Below are positions 28,233-37,982 of a stretch of DNA of 64,000 nucleotides, piece by piece. The notes beneath the pieces were generated by a model. That model had not been told where the DNA came from and did not search any database. It saw nothing but the letters and a program-made list of their open reading frames with translations. The stretch covers positions 4,712,001 to 4,776,000 of the forward strand of contig UGYN01000002.1 in assembly GCA_900457075.1 (NCBI GenBank). Direction: 5' to 3'. A program made the translations under genes and the position numbers. Source of the DNA: Serratia quinivorans. Its GTDB lineage: Bacteria > Pseudomonadota > Gammaproteobacteria > Enterobacterales > Enterobacteriaceae. Positions within the stretch are counted from its first letter, which is position 1; the number at the start of each line of letters is the position of its first letter.

Positions 28233-29600
28233 ATGGGCGGTCAGCAGCAGGATACCCCGCTAAAACGCGGTTTAAAAAACAGACATATACAACTTATCGC
28301 CCTGGGCGGCGCCATTGGCACCGGCCTGTTTCTCGGCATTGCACAGACCATTAAAATGGCTGGCCCTTCGGTGCTGCTGGGCTATGCCATCGGCGGCTTT
28401 ATCGCTTTTTTGATCATGCGGCAATTGGGTGAGATGGTGGTTGAAGAGCCGGTTGCGGGTTCGTTCAGCCACTTTGCCTATAAATACTGGGGTGATTTTG
28501 CCGGTTTTCTTTCCGGCTGGAACTACTGGGCGATGTTCATTTTGGTCGGCATGGCCGAACTGACCGCGGTTGGCATCTACATTCAATATTGGTGGCCGGA
28601 CATCCCTACCTGGGTTTCCGCCGCGGTATTCTTTGTCCTGATAAATCTGATCAACCTGGTTAATGTGCGGCTGTACGGCGAAACCGAGTTTTGGTTTGCC
28701 ATTATCAAGGTGGTGGCGATTGTCGGCATGATTGTTTTCGGTGCCTGGCTTTTGGCCAGCGGCAACGGTGGTCCGCAAGCCAGTATCAACAACCTGTGGG
28801 AGCAGGGCGGCTTTATGCCACACGGCATCGAAGGGTTGGTGATGGCGATGGCGGTGATCATGTTCTCATTCGGTGGGCTGGAAATGGTGGGTATTACCGC
28901 CGCCGAAGCGGCCGATCCGCGTCGCAGCATTCCCAAGGCCACCAATCAGGTGGTGTACCGCATCCTGATTTTTTATATCGGTTCGTTGACGGTACTGCTT
29001 TCACTCTATCCCTGGCACAAAGTGGTGGAAGGCGGCAGCCCGTTCGTGATGATTTTCCATGCGCTGAACAGCAACCTGGTGGCGACCCTGCTGAACGTGG
29101 TGGTGCTGACTGCGGCGCTGTCGGTGTATAACAGCGGGGTCTATGCCAATAGCCGTATGCTGTTCGGGCTGGCGACACAGGGGAATGCGCCCAAGGCATT
29201 GACCCGGGTGAATAAGCGTGGGGTTCCGGTATTGTCGATCGCGCTGTCGGCGCTGGTGACCTCCGTCGGCGTGCTGATCAACTATGTCATGCCCGGTAAG
29301 GCGTTTGAATTGTTGATGGCGCTGGTGGTGTCCACCTTGGTGATTAACTGGGTGATGATTTGTCTGGCACACCTGCGATTCCGCGCGGCGAAAAACCGCC
29401 AGGGCGTGATCCCGGTCTTCAAGGCTTTGTGGTACCCCTTCGGCAACTATCTGTGCCTGGTGTTCCTGAGCCTGATTCTGGTGATTATGTATTTCAGCGA
29501 GGGGATCCGTATCTCGGTATTACTGATGCCGGTGTGGATCTTGCTGTTGTGGGTTGGCTTTATGCTGACGCGCCGCAAAGGCGCTAAAGTACGGCGCTAA
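28233..29600 (+). CDS. pheP: aromatic amino acid (phenylalanine) permease, APC family
   Basis: Twelve-helix proton symporter of the amino acid transporter family. It starts GLKNRHIQLIALGGAIGTGLFLG, the substrate-binding GxG helix of AroP/PheP/GabP proteins. KMAGPSVLLGY, RLYGETEFWFAIIKV and MICLAHLRFRAA are closer to PheP, while the N-terminus and ADPRRSIPKATNQVVYRI are shared with AroP. The substrate is therefore phenylalanine, perhaps with Tyr and Trp. The ATG at 28233 follows GAGG and gives the normal N-terminus of about 455 residues. Confidence 0.85.
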   Translation: MGGQQQDTPLKRGLKNRHIQLIALGGAIGTGLFLGIAQTIKMAGPSVLLGYAIGGFIAFLIMRQLGEMVVEEPVAGSFSHFAYKYWGDFAGFLSGWNYWAMFILVGMAELTAVGIYIQYWWPDIPTWVSAAVFFVLINLINLVNVRLYGETEFWFAIIKVVAIVGMIVFGAWLLASGNGGPQASINNLWEQGGFMPHGIEGLVMAMAVIMFSFGGLEMVGITAAEAADPRRSIPKATNQVVYRILIFYIGSLTVLLSLYPWHKVVEGGSPFVMIFHALNSNLVATLLNVVVLTAALSVYNSGVYANSRMLFGLATQGNAPKALTRVNKRGVPVLSIALSALVTSVGVLINYVMPGKAFELLMALVVSTLVINWVMICLAHLRFRAAKNRQGVIPVFKALWYPFGNYLCLVFLSLILVIMYFSEGIRISVLLMPVWILLLWVGFMLTRRKGAKVRR

Positions 29601-29604
29601 TTTT

Positions 29605-29632
29605 AACGGAGGCGCTATCTGGCGCCTCCGTT
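29605..29632. terminator. bidirectional terminator between pheP and the reverse-strand gene
   Basis: Perfect 11-base stem AACGGAGGCGC / GCGCCTCCGTT with a six-base loop, preceded by TTTT. Confidence 0.75.
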
Positions 29633-29639
29633 CCATCTA

Positions 29640-29930
29640 TTAGCTGCGCGGCATAAAGGCATTGCCTGGGTTGGCGCGGCCCAATCCCAACAGTTTCCTG
29701 CACAGCAGGAACAGGGTGGTGATGACATCGATAGCCACCACGCTCAGCATCAGCACGCCCAGCATGAAGAAACTCACCAGCGCACCCAGCAGCAGCACCA
29801 GCGGTGCCGGTACGCGTACCCGGCGCAGTTTCATCGCGGCATACATTTTCCAATACTGCATCTGTGCCAGCATCGCGCTACGGATACGGCCCAATCGAAC
29901 ACGTGACTTGCGTGATGTAGAACGGCTCAT
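29640..29930 (-). CDS. hypothetical membrane protein (96 aa)
   Basis: A very basic N-terminal region (RSTSRKSRVRLGRIRS) is followed by a long hydrophobic stretch VLLLGALVSFFMLGVLMLSVVAIDVITTLFLL that may form one long or two short helices, and a basic tail. AGGAGAAG precedes the ATG. I do not recognise the family. Convergent with pheP. Confidence 0.65.
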   Translation of the reverse strand: MSRSTSRKSRVRLGRIRSAMLAQMQYWKMYAAMKLRRVRVPAPLVLLLGALVSFFMLGVLMLSVVAIDVITTLFLLCRKLLGLGRANPGNAFMPRS

Positions 29931-30149
29931 AACTTCTCCTTTTCTGAATGTCCTATAAGTAAATCACAAGGATCTTAAGAGATGCTTAACAGGCTCTAGT
30001 CGGCCCTGGCATTCTCACAGAGACTGTGACAACACAATACCCGAAAAGGTCACTCAAGGTGAGCACGGTTCACAAAGCACGCCGATCGAGTATCTTGTTA
30101 TGTTATTCACCTGCCCGTGTTGGGTGTCCGCAGTGGTCGGGAGAGCAAT

Positions 30150-31148
30150 TTGAAGATAACCAATCGTTACTATGATGCCGGCAAAACGCACCATACCCCG
30201 CAGGGGTTTCGTAACCCGGAGCCTTCGCAGCGTCGGGATGGGGATTTGAAACGCTGGCAGAACGAGCGTAAACAGCAGGGGTTGCCCAAACCTCCGCAGA
30301 TGGGCTATCAGCAGTTTACCCAGCGCTGGTGGCAACGTGCCGACCTTGGCGGTAGCGATAACAGCATTTGGTGGTTGGGGCACGCCTCAATGCTGCTGCG
30401 CCTGGATGGCCGATACATCCTGATCGACCCGGTATTGTCTGAACGTGCATCGCCGCTGAGTTTCTATGGCCCAAAGCGCAAAACACCGCCGCCGTTGACG
30501 GTGCAACAGTTGCCGGCAGTGGACGTGGTTTTAATCTCCCACAATCACTATGACCATCTCGATCGGCGCACCGTGCGGCAGTTGGCACGGCGTTTTCCGC
30601 ACGCGACCTTTATTGTGCCCTTGGGGCTGAAAAACTGGTTCCGACGTTACCGGCTGCAACGGGTAGAAGAGCTGGACTGGTGGGATAGCCTGCAGTTGGG
30701 CGATTTGACTTTCTATTGCACGCCGGCGCGTCACTGGAGCATGCGTACCCTGTGGGACCGCAATCGCTCTCTCTGGTGCGGCTGGGTGATTCATCATCCG
30801 GCGCTGCGTTTCTATTTTTCCGGAGACAGCGGCTATTCGGATCGCCTGGCAGATATTGGCGCCCGTTTAGGGCCGTTTGACGTGGCGGCATTACCGATTG
30901 GCGCCTACGCACCACGTTGGTTCATGCAGGAACAACATATGGATCCGCAGCAGTCGGTGACGCTGTATCAACAATTAAATGCGCCGCGGGTCATTCCGAT
31001 CCATTGGGGCGTTTTTGAGTTGGCCGATGAGTCGTTGGATGAACCGCCGCAGCAATTAAATCTGGCTCTGAGTGCGGCGGGAATAGAGCAGCACCAGTTC
31101 CGGCCCATCAAAATTGGCGAGCGCATTGCGCTTGATGCTAACTCTTAA
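30150..31148 (+). CDS. MBL-fold metallo-hydrolase (NAPE-PLD/UlaG-like)
   Basis: About 332 residues. It has the metallo-beta-lactamase metal motif SHNHYDHLD (HxHxDH), the later ligands in CTPARHWSMR and SGDSGYSD, and His in IPIHWGVF, arranged as in N-acyl-phosphatidylethanolamine phospholipase D-like proteins. Cytoplasmic. The start is uncertain: TTG at 30150 follows GGGAGAG, and a GTG at 30117 is in frame. No ATG lies in the N-terminal region. Confidence 0.85.
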   Translation: MKITNRYYDAGKTHHTPQGFRNPEPSQRRDGDLKRWQNERKQQGLPKPPQMGYQQFTQRWWQRADLGGSDNSIWWLGHASMLLRLDGRYILIDPVLSERASPLSFYGPKRKTPPPLTVQQLPAVDVVLISHNHYDHLDRRTVRQLARRFPHATFIVPLGLKNWFRRYRLQRVEELDWWDSLQLGDLTFYCTPARHWSMRTLWDRNRSLWCGWVIHHPALRFYFSGDSGYSDRLADIGARLGPFDVAALPIGAYAPRWFMQEQHMDPQQSVTLYQQLNAPRVIPIHWGVFELADESLDEPPQQLNLALSAAGIEQHQFRPIKIGERIALDANS

Positions 31149-32025
31149 GCGTTATTCCTGGTCCTGTGTGGTGGGTGCGCTTGTCGTCACCGTCTGCAGG
31201 CCAGTCCCAATGCGGGTTGTAGCCATTCGGTGGTGCAGGGCCTGGCTTATCCCGCGTCTGACGTAACCTGTTGGCATGAATAGGGACAACGCGTAGGAAA
31301 AGATAAAATAAATACGCTCACACGGCATTGTTATTGATGGCGTAAATACCTATGCCGATTTTAAGATTTAATTCAGCTATGGATTCCCACTGTTCTCAAG
31401 ATTATTGCCGTTATTTAACCCTCGCAGACAGTAATGTATTTCTCTGCCACCGCACGGCAATAGTGCGTAAATTCTGATTTTGCATGCTTATGCACTATAA
31501 AGTGGCACGTTATTTGATTTTTGTCGCGAGAACTCCGCTGCACAAATTGTGCGCACCCGCACTGAGGGCAATAATGATCTTCAGTATTATTTCGTTGTCA
31601 CAAGCGAGTGCGGTCGCCGACGTGAGGCGGTAGCAGCGTTGGGCCGTCCGGATGGCGGGCCGATGGTCGGATCATCCGATATCAAATGTACCCGTTCATC
31701 GATATTCAAAAGTTTTATAAGAAATACCATAAAGATTCAAAATTTTTAACGTTCTAAGCGTCCGTCAGGGGTTATATGTTGCCACATACATTGTTCAATC
31801 GGATGAAAGAATTGTTAAAATTCAGTCTGGGTGCGGAGTGTAGCGGGGTGCCATTGTTAAGCAGAAAATAGCTAAGGCTTCAACATCTTTTAGTCTATTT
31901 AAGCTTATGTTGCTCTCGACCGTTTCAAATATGTGCGACAGCTCCACCAGTGATTAAAAATGGCTTGCCATCGAATACAGAGTATGTGATAACGCATCTG
32001 GGTAAAACGAGGTACAGTTCTGTAT
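31149..32025. other. 877-base region without an assigned gene upstream of yobF-cspC
   Basis: No convincing gene. On the reverse strand an open frame runs from 31317 to the TAG at 31140-31138. It has gene-like composition (segment NGYNPHWDWPADGDDKRTHH) but no start codon, so it may be a relic. TGGCACGTTATTTGA at 31503-31517 looks like a sigma-54 element with A instead of C at -12. The remainder is AT-rich and probably contains the long regulated leader of yobF-cspC. Confidence 0.4.
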
Positions 32026-32142
32026 ATGTGTGGCATTTTCAGTAAAGAAGTTCTGAGTAAAAACGTTAGCGTTGAATACCGCTTCTCTGCCGATCCTTAT
32101 CTTAGTGCCTCAAGCAGTAACGACTCTAGTTTGTCTATGTAA
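32026..32142 (+). CDS. yobF: small protein YobF
   Basis: 38 residues beginning [20 protein letters not shown], nearly identical over its first half to E. coli YobF, which is also encoded just before cspC. It ends earlier than the 47-residue E. coli protein. In E. coli it is linked to heat and envelope stress. Co-transcription with cspC (41-base gap) is expected. Confidence 0.88.
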   Translation: MCGIFSKEVLSKNVSVEYRFSADPYLSASSSNDSSLSM

Positions 32143-32183
32143 CGCCTCCGGGCGGTTTAAACAATCCAAAGGAAATACTCAAG

Positions 32184-32393
32184 ATGGCAAAGATCAAAGG
32201 TCAAGTTAAGTGGTTCAACGAATCTAAAGGTTTCGGTTTCATCACTCCAGCTGACGGCAGCAAAGACGTGTTCGTACACTTCTCTGCAATTCAGGGTAAC
32301 GGCTTCAAAACCCTGGCTGAAGGCCAGAACGTTGAGTTCGAAATCCAAGATGGCCAGAAAGGCCCATCTGCAGTAAACGTTACTGCAATTTAA
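32184..32393 (+). CDS. cspC: cold-shock-like RNA chaperone CspC
   Basis: 69-residue OB-fold protein. RNP1 (KGFGFITP) and RNP2 (VFVHFSAI) are intact. The sequence agrees with E. coli CspC over its whole length as far as I recall it (for example [11 protein letters not shown] and PSAVNVTAI), which separates it from CspE. Binds single-stranded RNA and stabilises stress mRNAs. CAAAGGA lies upstream of the ATG; a strong terminator follows. Confidence 0.95.
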   Translation: MAKIKGQVKWFNESKGFGFITPADGSKDVFVHFSAIQGNGFKTLAEGQNVEFEIQDGQKGPSAVNVTAI

Positions 32394-32409
32394 TCAGCGT
32401 CAGCTGTAC

Positions 32410-32437
32410 AAAAAACCCGCCTCAGTGCGGGTTTTTT
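32410..32437 (+). terminator. cspC terminator
   Basis: AAAAAACCCGC / GCGGGTTTTTT around a six-base loop. Confidence 0.92.
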
Positions 32438-32445
32438 CGTTTCTG

Positions 32446-33162
32446 TTATCCGCCGGTAATAATAATTCCCGCGTACTGATTGCGCCCTCTAATCCCCGGA
32501 TGAGTGGGATCTTGTTCGCGTCGGTGGCTGTTGCGCCGGTAGCTGGTGTATTTAAAACGCTGTGGCTGGCGCGGATCCGTGTTGGGGGTGCAGATGGTAC
32601 AGCTACCGGCATGGTCAACGGCGGAAAAACCCAGTTCGCGCAGTTTGGATTCGGCGATGGCGGCCAGGTCCAGGTGGCGAAAGCGTGGGCTGATTAAGGC
32701 CGCGGGCAGTGGCAGCTGTTGCTTGAACCGCGCGACCAGTTCCTCGTTGACTTCGTAACAACAGGGGCCGGCAGCAGGGCCAATGGAGGCCACCCAGTTA
32801 GCCGTCGAGTCATCACGGCGGATACGCGCCGCCAGTTGCTCCAGTATGCCGTCCAGCAGGCCACGCCAACCGGCATGGACGGCAGCAATGGCAGAACCGT
32901 CGTTGCGGCTGAAAATCACCGGCAGGCAGTCTGCCGTTAACACGCTCAGCAGAATGCCTGGCTCAGTGGTATAGAAACCATCGGCTTCGCCGCACTGTTG
33001 TTCCGCCTGGGTCACGTCAACAATGCGTGTGCCATGCACCTGTTTTTTTTCCGGCAGGGTAGAACGATAGGCCAACAGATGGCCTGGCAGCAGCGCACTT
33101 TTGTTGCCGAAACCGTGCTGGATGGACGGGATGGCGTTGAGCAGTGGGGAAAAATCGGTCAT
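32446..33162 (-). CDS. YfiH-like laccase-domain protein (purine nucleoside phosphorylase/PgeF family)
   Basis: 238 residues. Zinc ligands His, Cys and His are visible in KKQVHGTR, TADCLPV and AAVHAGWRG, with the following GPCCYEV motif. E. coli YfiH of this family has been described as a UDP-MurNAc peptide editing enzyme and as a purine nucleoside phosphorylase/adenosine deaminase. E. coli yfiH lies beside clpB, not here, so this is probably a second family member. Convergent with cspC. Confidence 0.85.
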   Translation of the reverse strand: MTDFSPLLNAIPSIQHGFGNKSALLPGHLLAYRSTLPEKKQVHGTRIVDVTQAEQQCGEADGFYTTEPGILLSVLTADCLPVIFSRNDGSAIAAVHAGWRGLLDGILEQLAARIRRDDSTANWVASIGPAAGPCCYEVNEELVARFKQQLPLPAALISPRFRHLDLAAIAESKLRELGFSAVDHAGSCTICTPNTDPRQPQRFKYTSYRRNSHRREQDPTHPGIRGRNQYAGIIITGG

Positions 33163-33306
33163 ATCACGTCTTTGCCTGCGTAAGAAAAGTTAACGTCAGT
33201 GTAGCCAGTTTTTTTCCTCCCTGGCTAGGGGCTTGCGGCATCTGTCTTGCATCGTACAGAAGGCTTCTTTAGACTAGCCGCGCCGTATCTCTCTGGAATC
33301 CAAGCC

Positions 33307-34128
33307 ATGTCTTATCAGTGCCCTCTGTGTCATCAGCCGCTTCATCTTTCTCATCTGCAATGGCGTTGCGACGCTAACCATCAGTTTGACTGCGCCAAAG
33401 AAGGCTATGTCAACCTGCTGCCGGTACAGCACAAGCGCTCAAAGCAGCCCGGAGACAGTGCGGAAATGATGCAGGCGCGGCGTGCATTCCTTGATGCGGG
33501 TTTCTATCAACCCTTGCAGCAGCGGGTGGCTGAACTGTTGGATCAGGCGTTGGCGAGCGATGCGCAGGCGTTGCTGGACATCGGCTGTGGCGAAGGTTAT
33601 TACACGGCGGAAGTGGCCGCCCGGTTGGCGCAGCAGCGTAATATCACCGTTTATGGCCTGGACGTCGCCAAGGTGGCGATCCGCTATGCGGCCAAGCGTT
33701 ACCCGACAGTCTCATTCTGCGTGGCGTCGAGCCACCGGCTGCCGTTTGCTGATGCCTCTCTGGACGCCATACTGCGTATTTACGCCCCTTGCAAAGCCGA
33801 AGAACTGGCTCGGGTAGTAAAACCCGGTGGGGTGGTGGTCACGGTATCGCCTGGCCCACGTCACCTGTATCAATTGAAAGAGCAGGTGTATCAGCAGGTG
33901 CAACTGCATGTCGAACAGGATGAGCAGTTTGCCGGTTTTGACTGCGAACGAGTGGAGTCATTGGCGTACCCGATGACGCTGCCGGGTGAACAGGCGGCCA
34001 ACCTGCTGCAGATGACGCCTTTCGCCTGGCGCGCCTCGCCTGAGGTTCAGCAGCACCTGAGTGGCTGTGAGGCCTTCGCCTGCGAAACCGATTTTGTTAT
34101 CGCGTTGTACCGCCGCCAGCCCGATTAA
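33307..34128 (+). CDS. rlmA: 23S rRNA (guanine-745-N1)-methyltransferase
   Basis: SAM-dependent methyltransferase acting on G745 of 23S rRNA. N-terminal zinc site with CPLC and [26 protein letters not shown]...[21 protein letters not shown] motif [12 protein letters not shown] and [19 protein letters not shown] match RlmA. The ATG at 33307 gives about 273 residues. It overlaps the end of the reverse-strand ArsR-type gene by four bases. Confidence 0.95.
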   Translation: MSYQCPLCHQPLHLSHLQWRCDANHQFDCAKEGYVNLLPVQHKRSKQPGDSAEMMQARRAFLDAGFYQPLQQRVAELLDQALASDAQALLDIGCGEGYYTAEVAARLAQQRNITVYGLDVAKVAIRYAAKRYPTVSFCVASSHRLPFADASLDAILRIYAPCKAEELARVVKPGGVVVTVSPGPRHLYQLKEQVYQQVQLHVEQDEQFAGFDCERVESLAYPMTLPGEQAANLLQMTPFAWRASPEVQQHLSGCEAFACETDFVIALYRRQPD

Positions 34129-34862
34129 GCTGGTGGACAGACGGCCGGGTCATTGGTCCGCTCGTCTTCCAGGCTGTCAGGGGTGAGGGCGAAATGCGTT
34201 TTCAACGCCACCCAGCCCTTTGGCGTCACCGCGAGCGCTCGGGAGGACGGCAGCCGTTGCAGCCAACCCCACAGACAGAAAGCATTGAGCAGGTGAGCCG
34301 CCAGCGGCCCTGCAAGATGATATTGTCTCTCGGTCCAGTCCAGGCATTGGCGTCCTTTACCCACTTCACCGGACGACAACGCGGCGGCCTCAGCCCCTAG
34401 CTCCTGCAGCCAGTCGGCCCCTGCGGGCGTCAGTGAATATTCTTGCAGGTCGTTTTCGACCATCAACCCCTGTTCCAGCAGGCGGCGCGTTATCGCTACG
34501 CCGACCTTTCCGGCTAAATGATCGTAACAGCAGCGCGCAAAGCGCATCTCCCGTGCCGAGCGATTGGGCGTGCTGCGCCAGGCCGGTGTAACCGGCCCTA
34601 TCGATGCCAGACTTTCCAGCAGATGTGAAACATGAGGCCCGGCAAGGCGATAATAGCGGTAGCGGCCCCTCTGTTCGACGTTCAGCAACCCGCCATCCAG
34701 CAGCTTGCCCAGATGTGAACTGGCGGTTTGCGGGGTGACGCCTGCGGTCTCTGCCAGGGCACTGGCGGACAGGGCATTGCCGTCGGCCAGTGCGATCAGC
34801 ATCACCGCCCGCACCGGTTCGGCAATCAGATGTGCCACGGTGGCAATATTGTGTTGGCCCAC
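34125..34862 (-). CDS. ArsR-family transcriptional regulator with C-terminal extension
   Basis: About 245 residues from a GTG at 34862, which has GGAGG eight bases upstream. The N-terminal winged helix [22 protein letters not shown]...[26 protein letters not shown] is ArsR type. The longer C-terminal part resembles YdfF-like regulators. There is no Cys metal-site motif in the recognition helix. Divergent from the DHA2 exporter gene, so it probably controls that gene and itself. Confidence 0.85.
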   Translation of the reverse strand: MGQHNIATVAHLIAEPVRAVMLIALADGNALSASALAETAGVTPQTASSHLGKLLDGGLLNVEQRGRYRYYRLAGPHVSHLLESLASIGPVTPAWRSTPNRSAREMRFARCCYDHLAGKVGVAITRRLLEQGLMVENDLQEYSLTPAGADWLQELGAEAAALSSGEVGKGRQCLDWTERQYHLAGPLAAHLLNAFCLWGWLQRLPSSRALAVTPKGWVALKTHFALTPDSLEDERTNDPAVCPPA

Positions 34863-34991
34863 GACGTTATCCTCCCAGGATGGTCGGTGATATTTTAAGT
34901 GCTCAAAGCACACTTCGATACGGCTCGAACTATTCCAGGCTAATCGTTGTTTATAGTCAACGCCTATTTCTTCAGCCGGGGGCCGCTGCGA

Positions 34992-36383
34992 GTGGCAAGC
35001 TTGAATCAACATCAAAAATCGGTCCTGATGGCGACCAGCCTCAGTTATGTCATCGTTATTCTCGATACTTCGATTGTAAACGTTGCTCTGCCGTCGATCG
35101 CCGGCGAACTTGGGGCAGGGTTGAGTGGTCTGCAGTGGGTGGTCAATGCCTACACGTTGGCGTTTGCCAGCCTGTTACTGAGCGGCGGAGCACTGGGGGA
35201 CCGGTTGGGGGCCACAAGGCTATACCTTGGCGGGCTGGCGGTTTTTGCCGGCGCTTCGGTTATTTGCGGCCTGGCTGAAACCCTGCCCGTACTGGTGGCG
35301 GCCAGAGTCTGCCAGGGGGTTGGCGCCGCGTTGCTGGTACCCAGTTCATTGATGCTGCTTAATGCGGCATTCGGCGATGCCAGGCAGCGGGCAGGGGCGA
35401 TTGGCGTGTGGGCCGGATGTGGTGGCGTGGCGATGGCGGCGGGACCGCTGATCGGCGGCTTGCTTATCGAACTATGGGGCTGGCGCAGCCTGTTTTGGAT
35501 CAATCTTCCGGTGATTGTGCTGGGGATAGGTCTTACCCTGCGAATTGAAATCCGGCATCCGGTTCCGGCCTTGCGACAAATGGATTATGCCGGGCAGGGC
35601 GCGGTGATCCTGGCGTTAGCCAGCTCAGTGTGGGTGCTGATCGAAGGCACCAGGCTTGGCTGGTGTTCTGGCTGGATCCTCGGTGGTATGGCTATCGCTG
35701 CCCTGAGTTGGTGGCGATTTGTGGTTATCGAACGGCGGCACCGGCAGCCGATGCTGCCGCTGACATTGTTCCGTAGCCCCCTGTTTTCTGCCTCTGCGCT
35801 GGTTTCGTTAGTCTCGGCGCTGGTGTTCTACGGCGCATTTTTTCTGCTTAGCCTCTATTTTCAGCGGGTGCGAGGCTGGACGCCATTACAGTCTGGCCTG
35901 GCGTTTCTCCCCCTGACGATGATGGTCACGCTGGGCAGTTTTATTTCTGGCAGGCTGGTGCGGGCATGGGGGGCCGGGCGAGTGGTTTATTGCAGTTTGT
36001 TGCTCTATGCGCTGGGTTTTGTCGGTTTACTGGCTCTGGTGGAAAGCCCGCCCTACTGGCGCATTGCCTTGTGTTTTCCGTTGCTTGGTCTGGCGGCCGG
36101 TATCATTACCCCGGCGGCCACATCGGTATTGATGAATGATGTCGCGAATGAACAGGCGGGGATTGCAGCCGGCGTACTCAATGCCGCCCGTCAGAGCGGT
36201 TCGGCCTTTGGCGTGGCCATCTTTGGGGCGCTGATGTCGACCTCCCTTTCGCAGGCCGGCGGCATTCAGACTGCGGTGTACGGTGCCCTTGGGCTGTCAT
36301 TATTCACCGCCATTGGTTGGCGTTTAGCGATAAATTTAGCGGCTGGTCCAGTTGCGTCGGTGAGGAATGAGCAAAGAGAGTGA
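34992..36383 (+). CDS. MFS multidrug exporter, DHA2 (14-TMS) family
   Basis: Proton-driven inner-membrane drug/H+ antiporter of the EmrB/QacA family. Motif LDTSIVNVALP in helix 1, GDRLGATRLYLGGL after helix 2 and the motif C region AAGPLIGGLLIE are present; about 463 residues. A GTG at 34992 follows GGGGG; a TTG at 34947 is an alternative. No partner membrane fusion protein is nearby. Divergent from the ArsR-type regulator. Confidence 0.88.
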   Translation: MASLNQHQKSVLMATSLSYVIVILDTSIVNVALPSIAGELGAGLSGLQWVVNAYTLAFASLLLSGGALGDRLGATRLYLGGLAVFAGASVICGLAETLPVLVAARVCQGVGAALLVPSSLMLLNAAFGDARQRAGAIGVWAGCGGVAMAAGPLIGGLLIELWGWRSLFWINLPVIVLGIGLTLRIEIRHPVPALRQMDYAGQGAVILALASSVWVLIEGTRLGWCSGWILGGMAIAALSWWRFVVIERRHRQPMLPLTLFRSPLFSASALVSLVSALVFYGAFFLLSLYFQRVRGWTPLQSGLAFLPLTMMVTLGSFISGRLVRAWGAGRVVYCSLLLYALGFVGLLALVESPPYWRIALCFPLLGLAAGIITPAATSVLMNDVANEQAGIAAGVLNAARQSGSAFGVAIFGALMSTSLSQAGGIQTAVYGALGLSLFTAIGWRLAINLAAGPVASVRNEQRE

Positions 36384-36400
36384 CGGGCCACAAACAAAAA

Positions 36401-36426
36401 AACCTGCCGTTGGGCAGGTTTTCTTT
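36401..36426. terminator. bidirectional terminator between the DHA2 exporter gene and mntP
   Basis: AACCTGCC / GGCAGGTT with loop GTTG, flanked by an A run on the left and TTCTTT on the right. Confidence 0.9.
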
Positions 36427-36439
36427 GGGTTCAGCGCTA

Positions 36440-37009
36440 TCAGGCCAGATAGCCCAAATGCTCCAGCAGGATGTTCACACCGATACCGATCAGCACCACG
36501 CCGCCGAGGATCTCCGCGCGTTTGCCGAGCAACGGCCCGATAAAGCGGCCTATCATCATGCCCAGGGTGGCCATAATCATGGTAGCGCAGCCGATGGCCA
36601 TGGCGGTGTGTACGATGTTCACCTGCAGGAAGGCCAGGCCGACACCGATAGCCATGGCGTCGAGGCTGGTAGCGATGGCGGTAGCGACCAATAACCAGAA
36701 GCCGTGACGCTTCACTTTTTCCACTTCGTCAGGCCGGTTCCTGACGCCTTCGACGATCATGCGCATGCCGAGGATAAACAGCAGCGAGAAGGCGACCCAG
36801 TGATCCCACTCCATAATGTATTGGCTGGCGAATAAGCCGATGCCCCAACCGATAATCGGCGTAATGGCTTCTACCACGCCGAAGATAAGTCCGGTGCGTA
36901 GTGCTTCACGAAAACGGGGTTGATGCAGACTGGCACCTTTGCCAATTGATGCGGCGAACGCATCCATAGACATGCCAAAAGCGAGAATGAGTGTAGCTGA
37001 CAAGTTCAT
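36440..37009 (-). CDS. mntP: manganese efflux pump MntP
   Basis: Six-helix Mn2+ exporter, 189 residues from the ATG at 37009. [15 protein letters not shown] and [19 protein letters not shown] are the two conserved repeats with metal-site Asp residues. Its mRNA leader carries a yybP-ykoY manganese riboswitch, as in E. coli. Neighbours rlmA and yobD agree with the E. coli order. Confidence 0.96.
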   Translation of the reverse strand: MNLSATLILAFGMSMDAFAASIGKGASLHQPRFREALRTGLIFGVVEAITPIIGWGIGLFASQYIMEWDHWVAFSLLFILGMRMIVEGVRNRPDEVEKVKRHGFWLLVATAIATSLDAMAIGVGLAFLQVNIVHTAMAIGCATMIMATLGMMIGRFIGPLLGKRAEILGGVVLIGIGVNILLEHLGYLA

Positions 37010-37041
37010 GAAAAATAACCTCGGCCGGGCGGCTCCATATA

Positions 37042-37080
37042 CACGTAACCCACCCCCAACCATACGACGGAGTTACGTGT
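37042..37080 (-). promoter_or_regulatory. leader hairpin between riboswitch and mntP
   Basis: On the mRNA strand ACACGTAAC and GTTACGTGT form a perfect nine-base stem directly after the riboswitch and about 32 bases before the ATG. It is a candidate expression platform. Confidence 0.6.
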
Positions 37081-37200
37081 CTATGGTCTCGCCAACCTTA
37101 CCTGGCTGCCCGCACCACGTTTTAATGTATAAAACGAGTATGTTGATACGGGCGTTTCTGGCGTTTTATTATCCAGAAACCGGCTACTCCCCAATGACGG
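37081..37200 (-). promoter_or_regulatory. yybP-ykoY manganese riboswitch
   Basis: The reverse strand reads TTGGGGAGTAGCC (37194-37182), the invariant 5' loop of this riboswitch class. About 85 bases later follows TTGGCGAGACCAT (37096-37084), its second invariant loop, with paired CCGGTTTCTGG / CCAGAAACG stems between. It lies 72 bases upstream of mntP, the class's usual target. Confidence 0.85.
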
Positions 37201-37435
37201 CGCAACCATAGCATATTAATTCCGTTACCAACAACCCTTATTCCCCATGGGCATTGGTTTGAAATTGATAATGGTTTTCATTAATGAAGTGTATAAGAAG
37301 GAATGTAATGTAGGCGAGTGCAACAATATTGCGTAAATAATCATCAGGTAGCCATGTGCGCTGATGATTAAATATCCACATACAGCGCGGGGCAACACGG
37401 GGGAAGGATTAAGACTGTTTTTTAATCACTGATTT

Positions 37436-37885
37436 TCAACAAAAAAAATGGTAAATCTTTTCCAGGTCGTCTAATTGAGTGACCTGAATCAACAGCCGAC
37501 GCTGCTCAAGATCAATCACCAGGATGCCATCCTCGGATAAATTCATAGCCTTAATCCGGTTATATTCAATAAAGGCATTGGCATAAAAGAAACCCTGCGC
37601 TTTAAACAACATCTTGGGCCAGCGGATATAAGAAATATAAATGGCGATCAGTGCTAAAGAAATAAGCAGATAGGTGGTTATTACCGCACCCTGGGTGGTG
37701 ACATTTCGGTAGAGCAGAATAGCGATCAGGCTGACAAAAATCAGGCAATCAATCCGATTCCGGCGCTTTAACTGCACCTTGAGCAAGGTTTTGCCTTTCA
37801 GCAGGTTCATGCCGAACTCGTCGTAAATCGCATACACCAGCATCAGCGCGGTGAAAATCAGTAATACGCCATCGGTCAGCGACAT
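37436..37885 (-). CDS. yobD: UPF0266 membrane protein YobD
   Basis: 149 residues, three predicted helices, and the conserved C-terminal [18 protein letters not shown] and LEQRRLLI patterns of YobD. In the E. coli order it lies between manZ and mntP, as here. Function unknown, inner membrane. Confidence 0.93.
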   Translation of the reverse strand: MSLTDGVLLIFTALMLVYAIYDEFGMNLLKGKTLLKVQLKRRNRIDCLIFVSLIAILLYRNVTTQGAVITTYLLISLALIAIYISYIRWPKMLFKAQGFFYANAFIEYNRIKAMNLSEDGILVIDLEQRRLLIQVTQLDDLEKIYHFFC

Positions 37886-37902
37886 CTTTCAACTCCACAA
37901 AT

Positions 37903-37973
37903 AAAAAACCGGGGGTTTCCCCGGGTATCTCGGGCTAAATATCAAACTCAAACCGGGGGTTTCCCCCCGGCGG
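37903..37973 (-). terminator. tandem terminators after manZ
   Basis: Two similar GC hairpins: 37951-37973 (CCGGGGGG / CCCCCGG) and 37903-37925 (CCGGGG / CCCCCGG), the second followed on the reverse strand by six T. They separate manXYZ from yobD. Confidence 0.85.
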
Positions 37974-37982
37974 TTAAAACGC

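Noticed and set aside
31379..31477. 32-codon frame MDSHCSQDYCRY...
   Set aside because: No ribosome binding site and no conserved partner; too short to support.
31549..31749. 66-codon forward frame
   Set aside because: No binding site, odd composition, no family resemblance.
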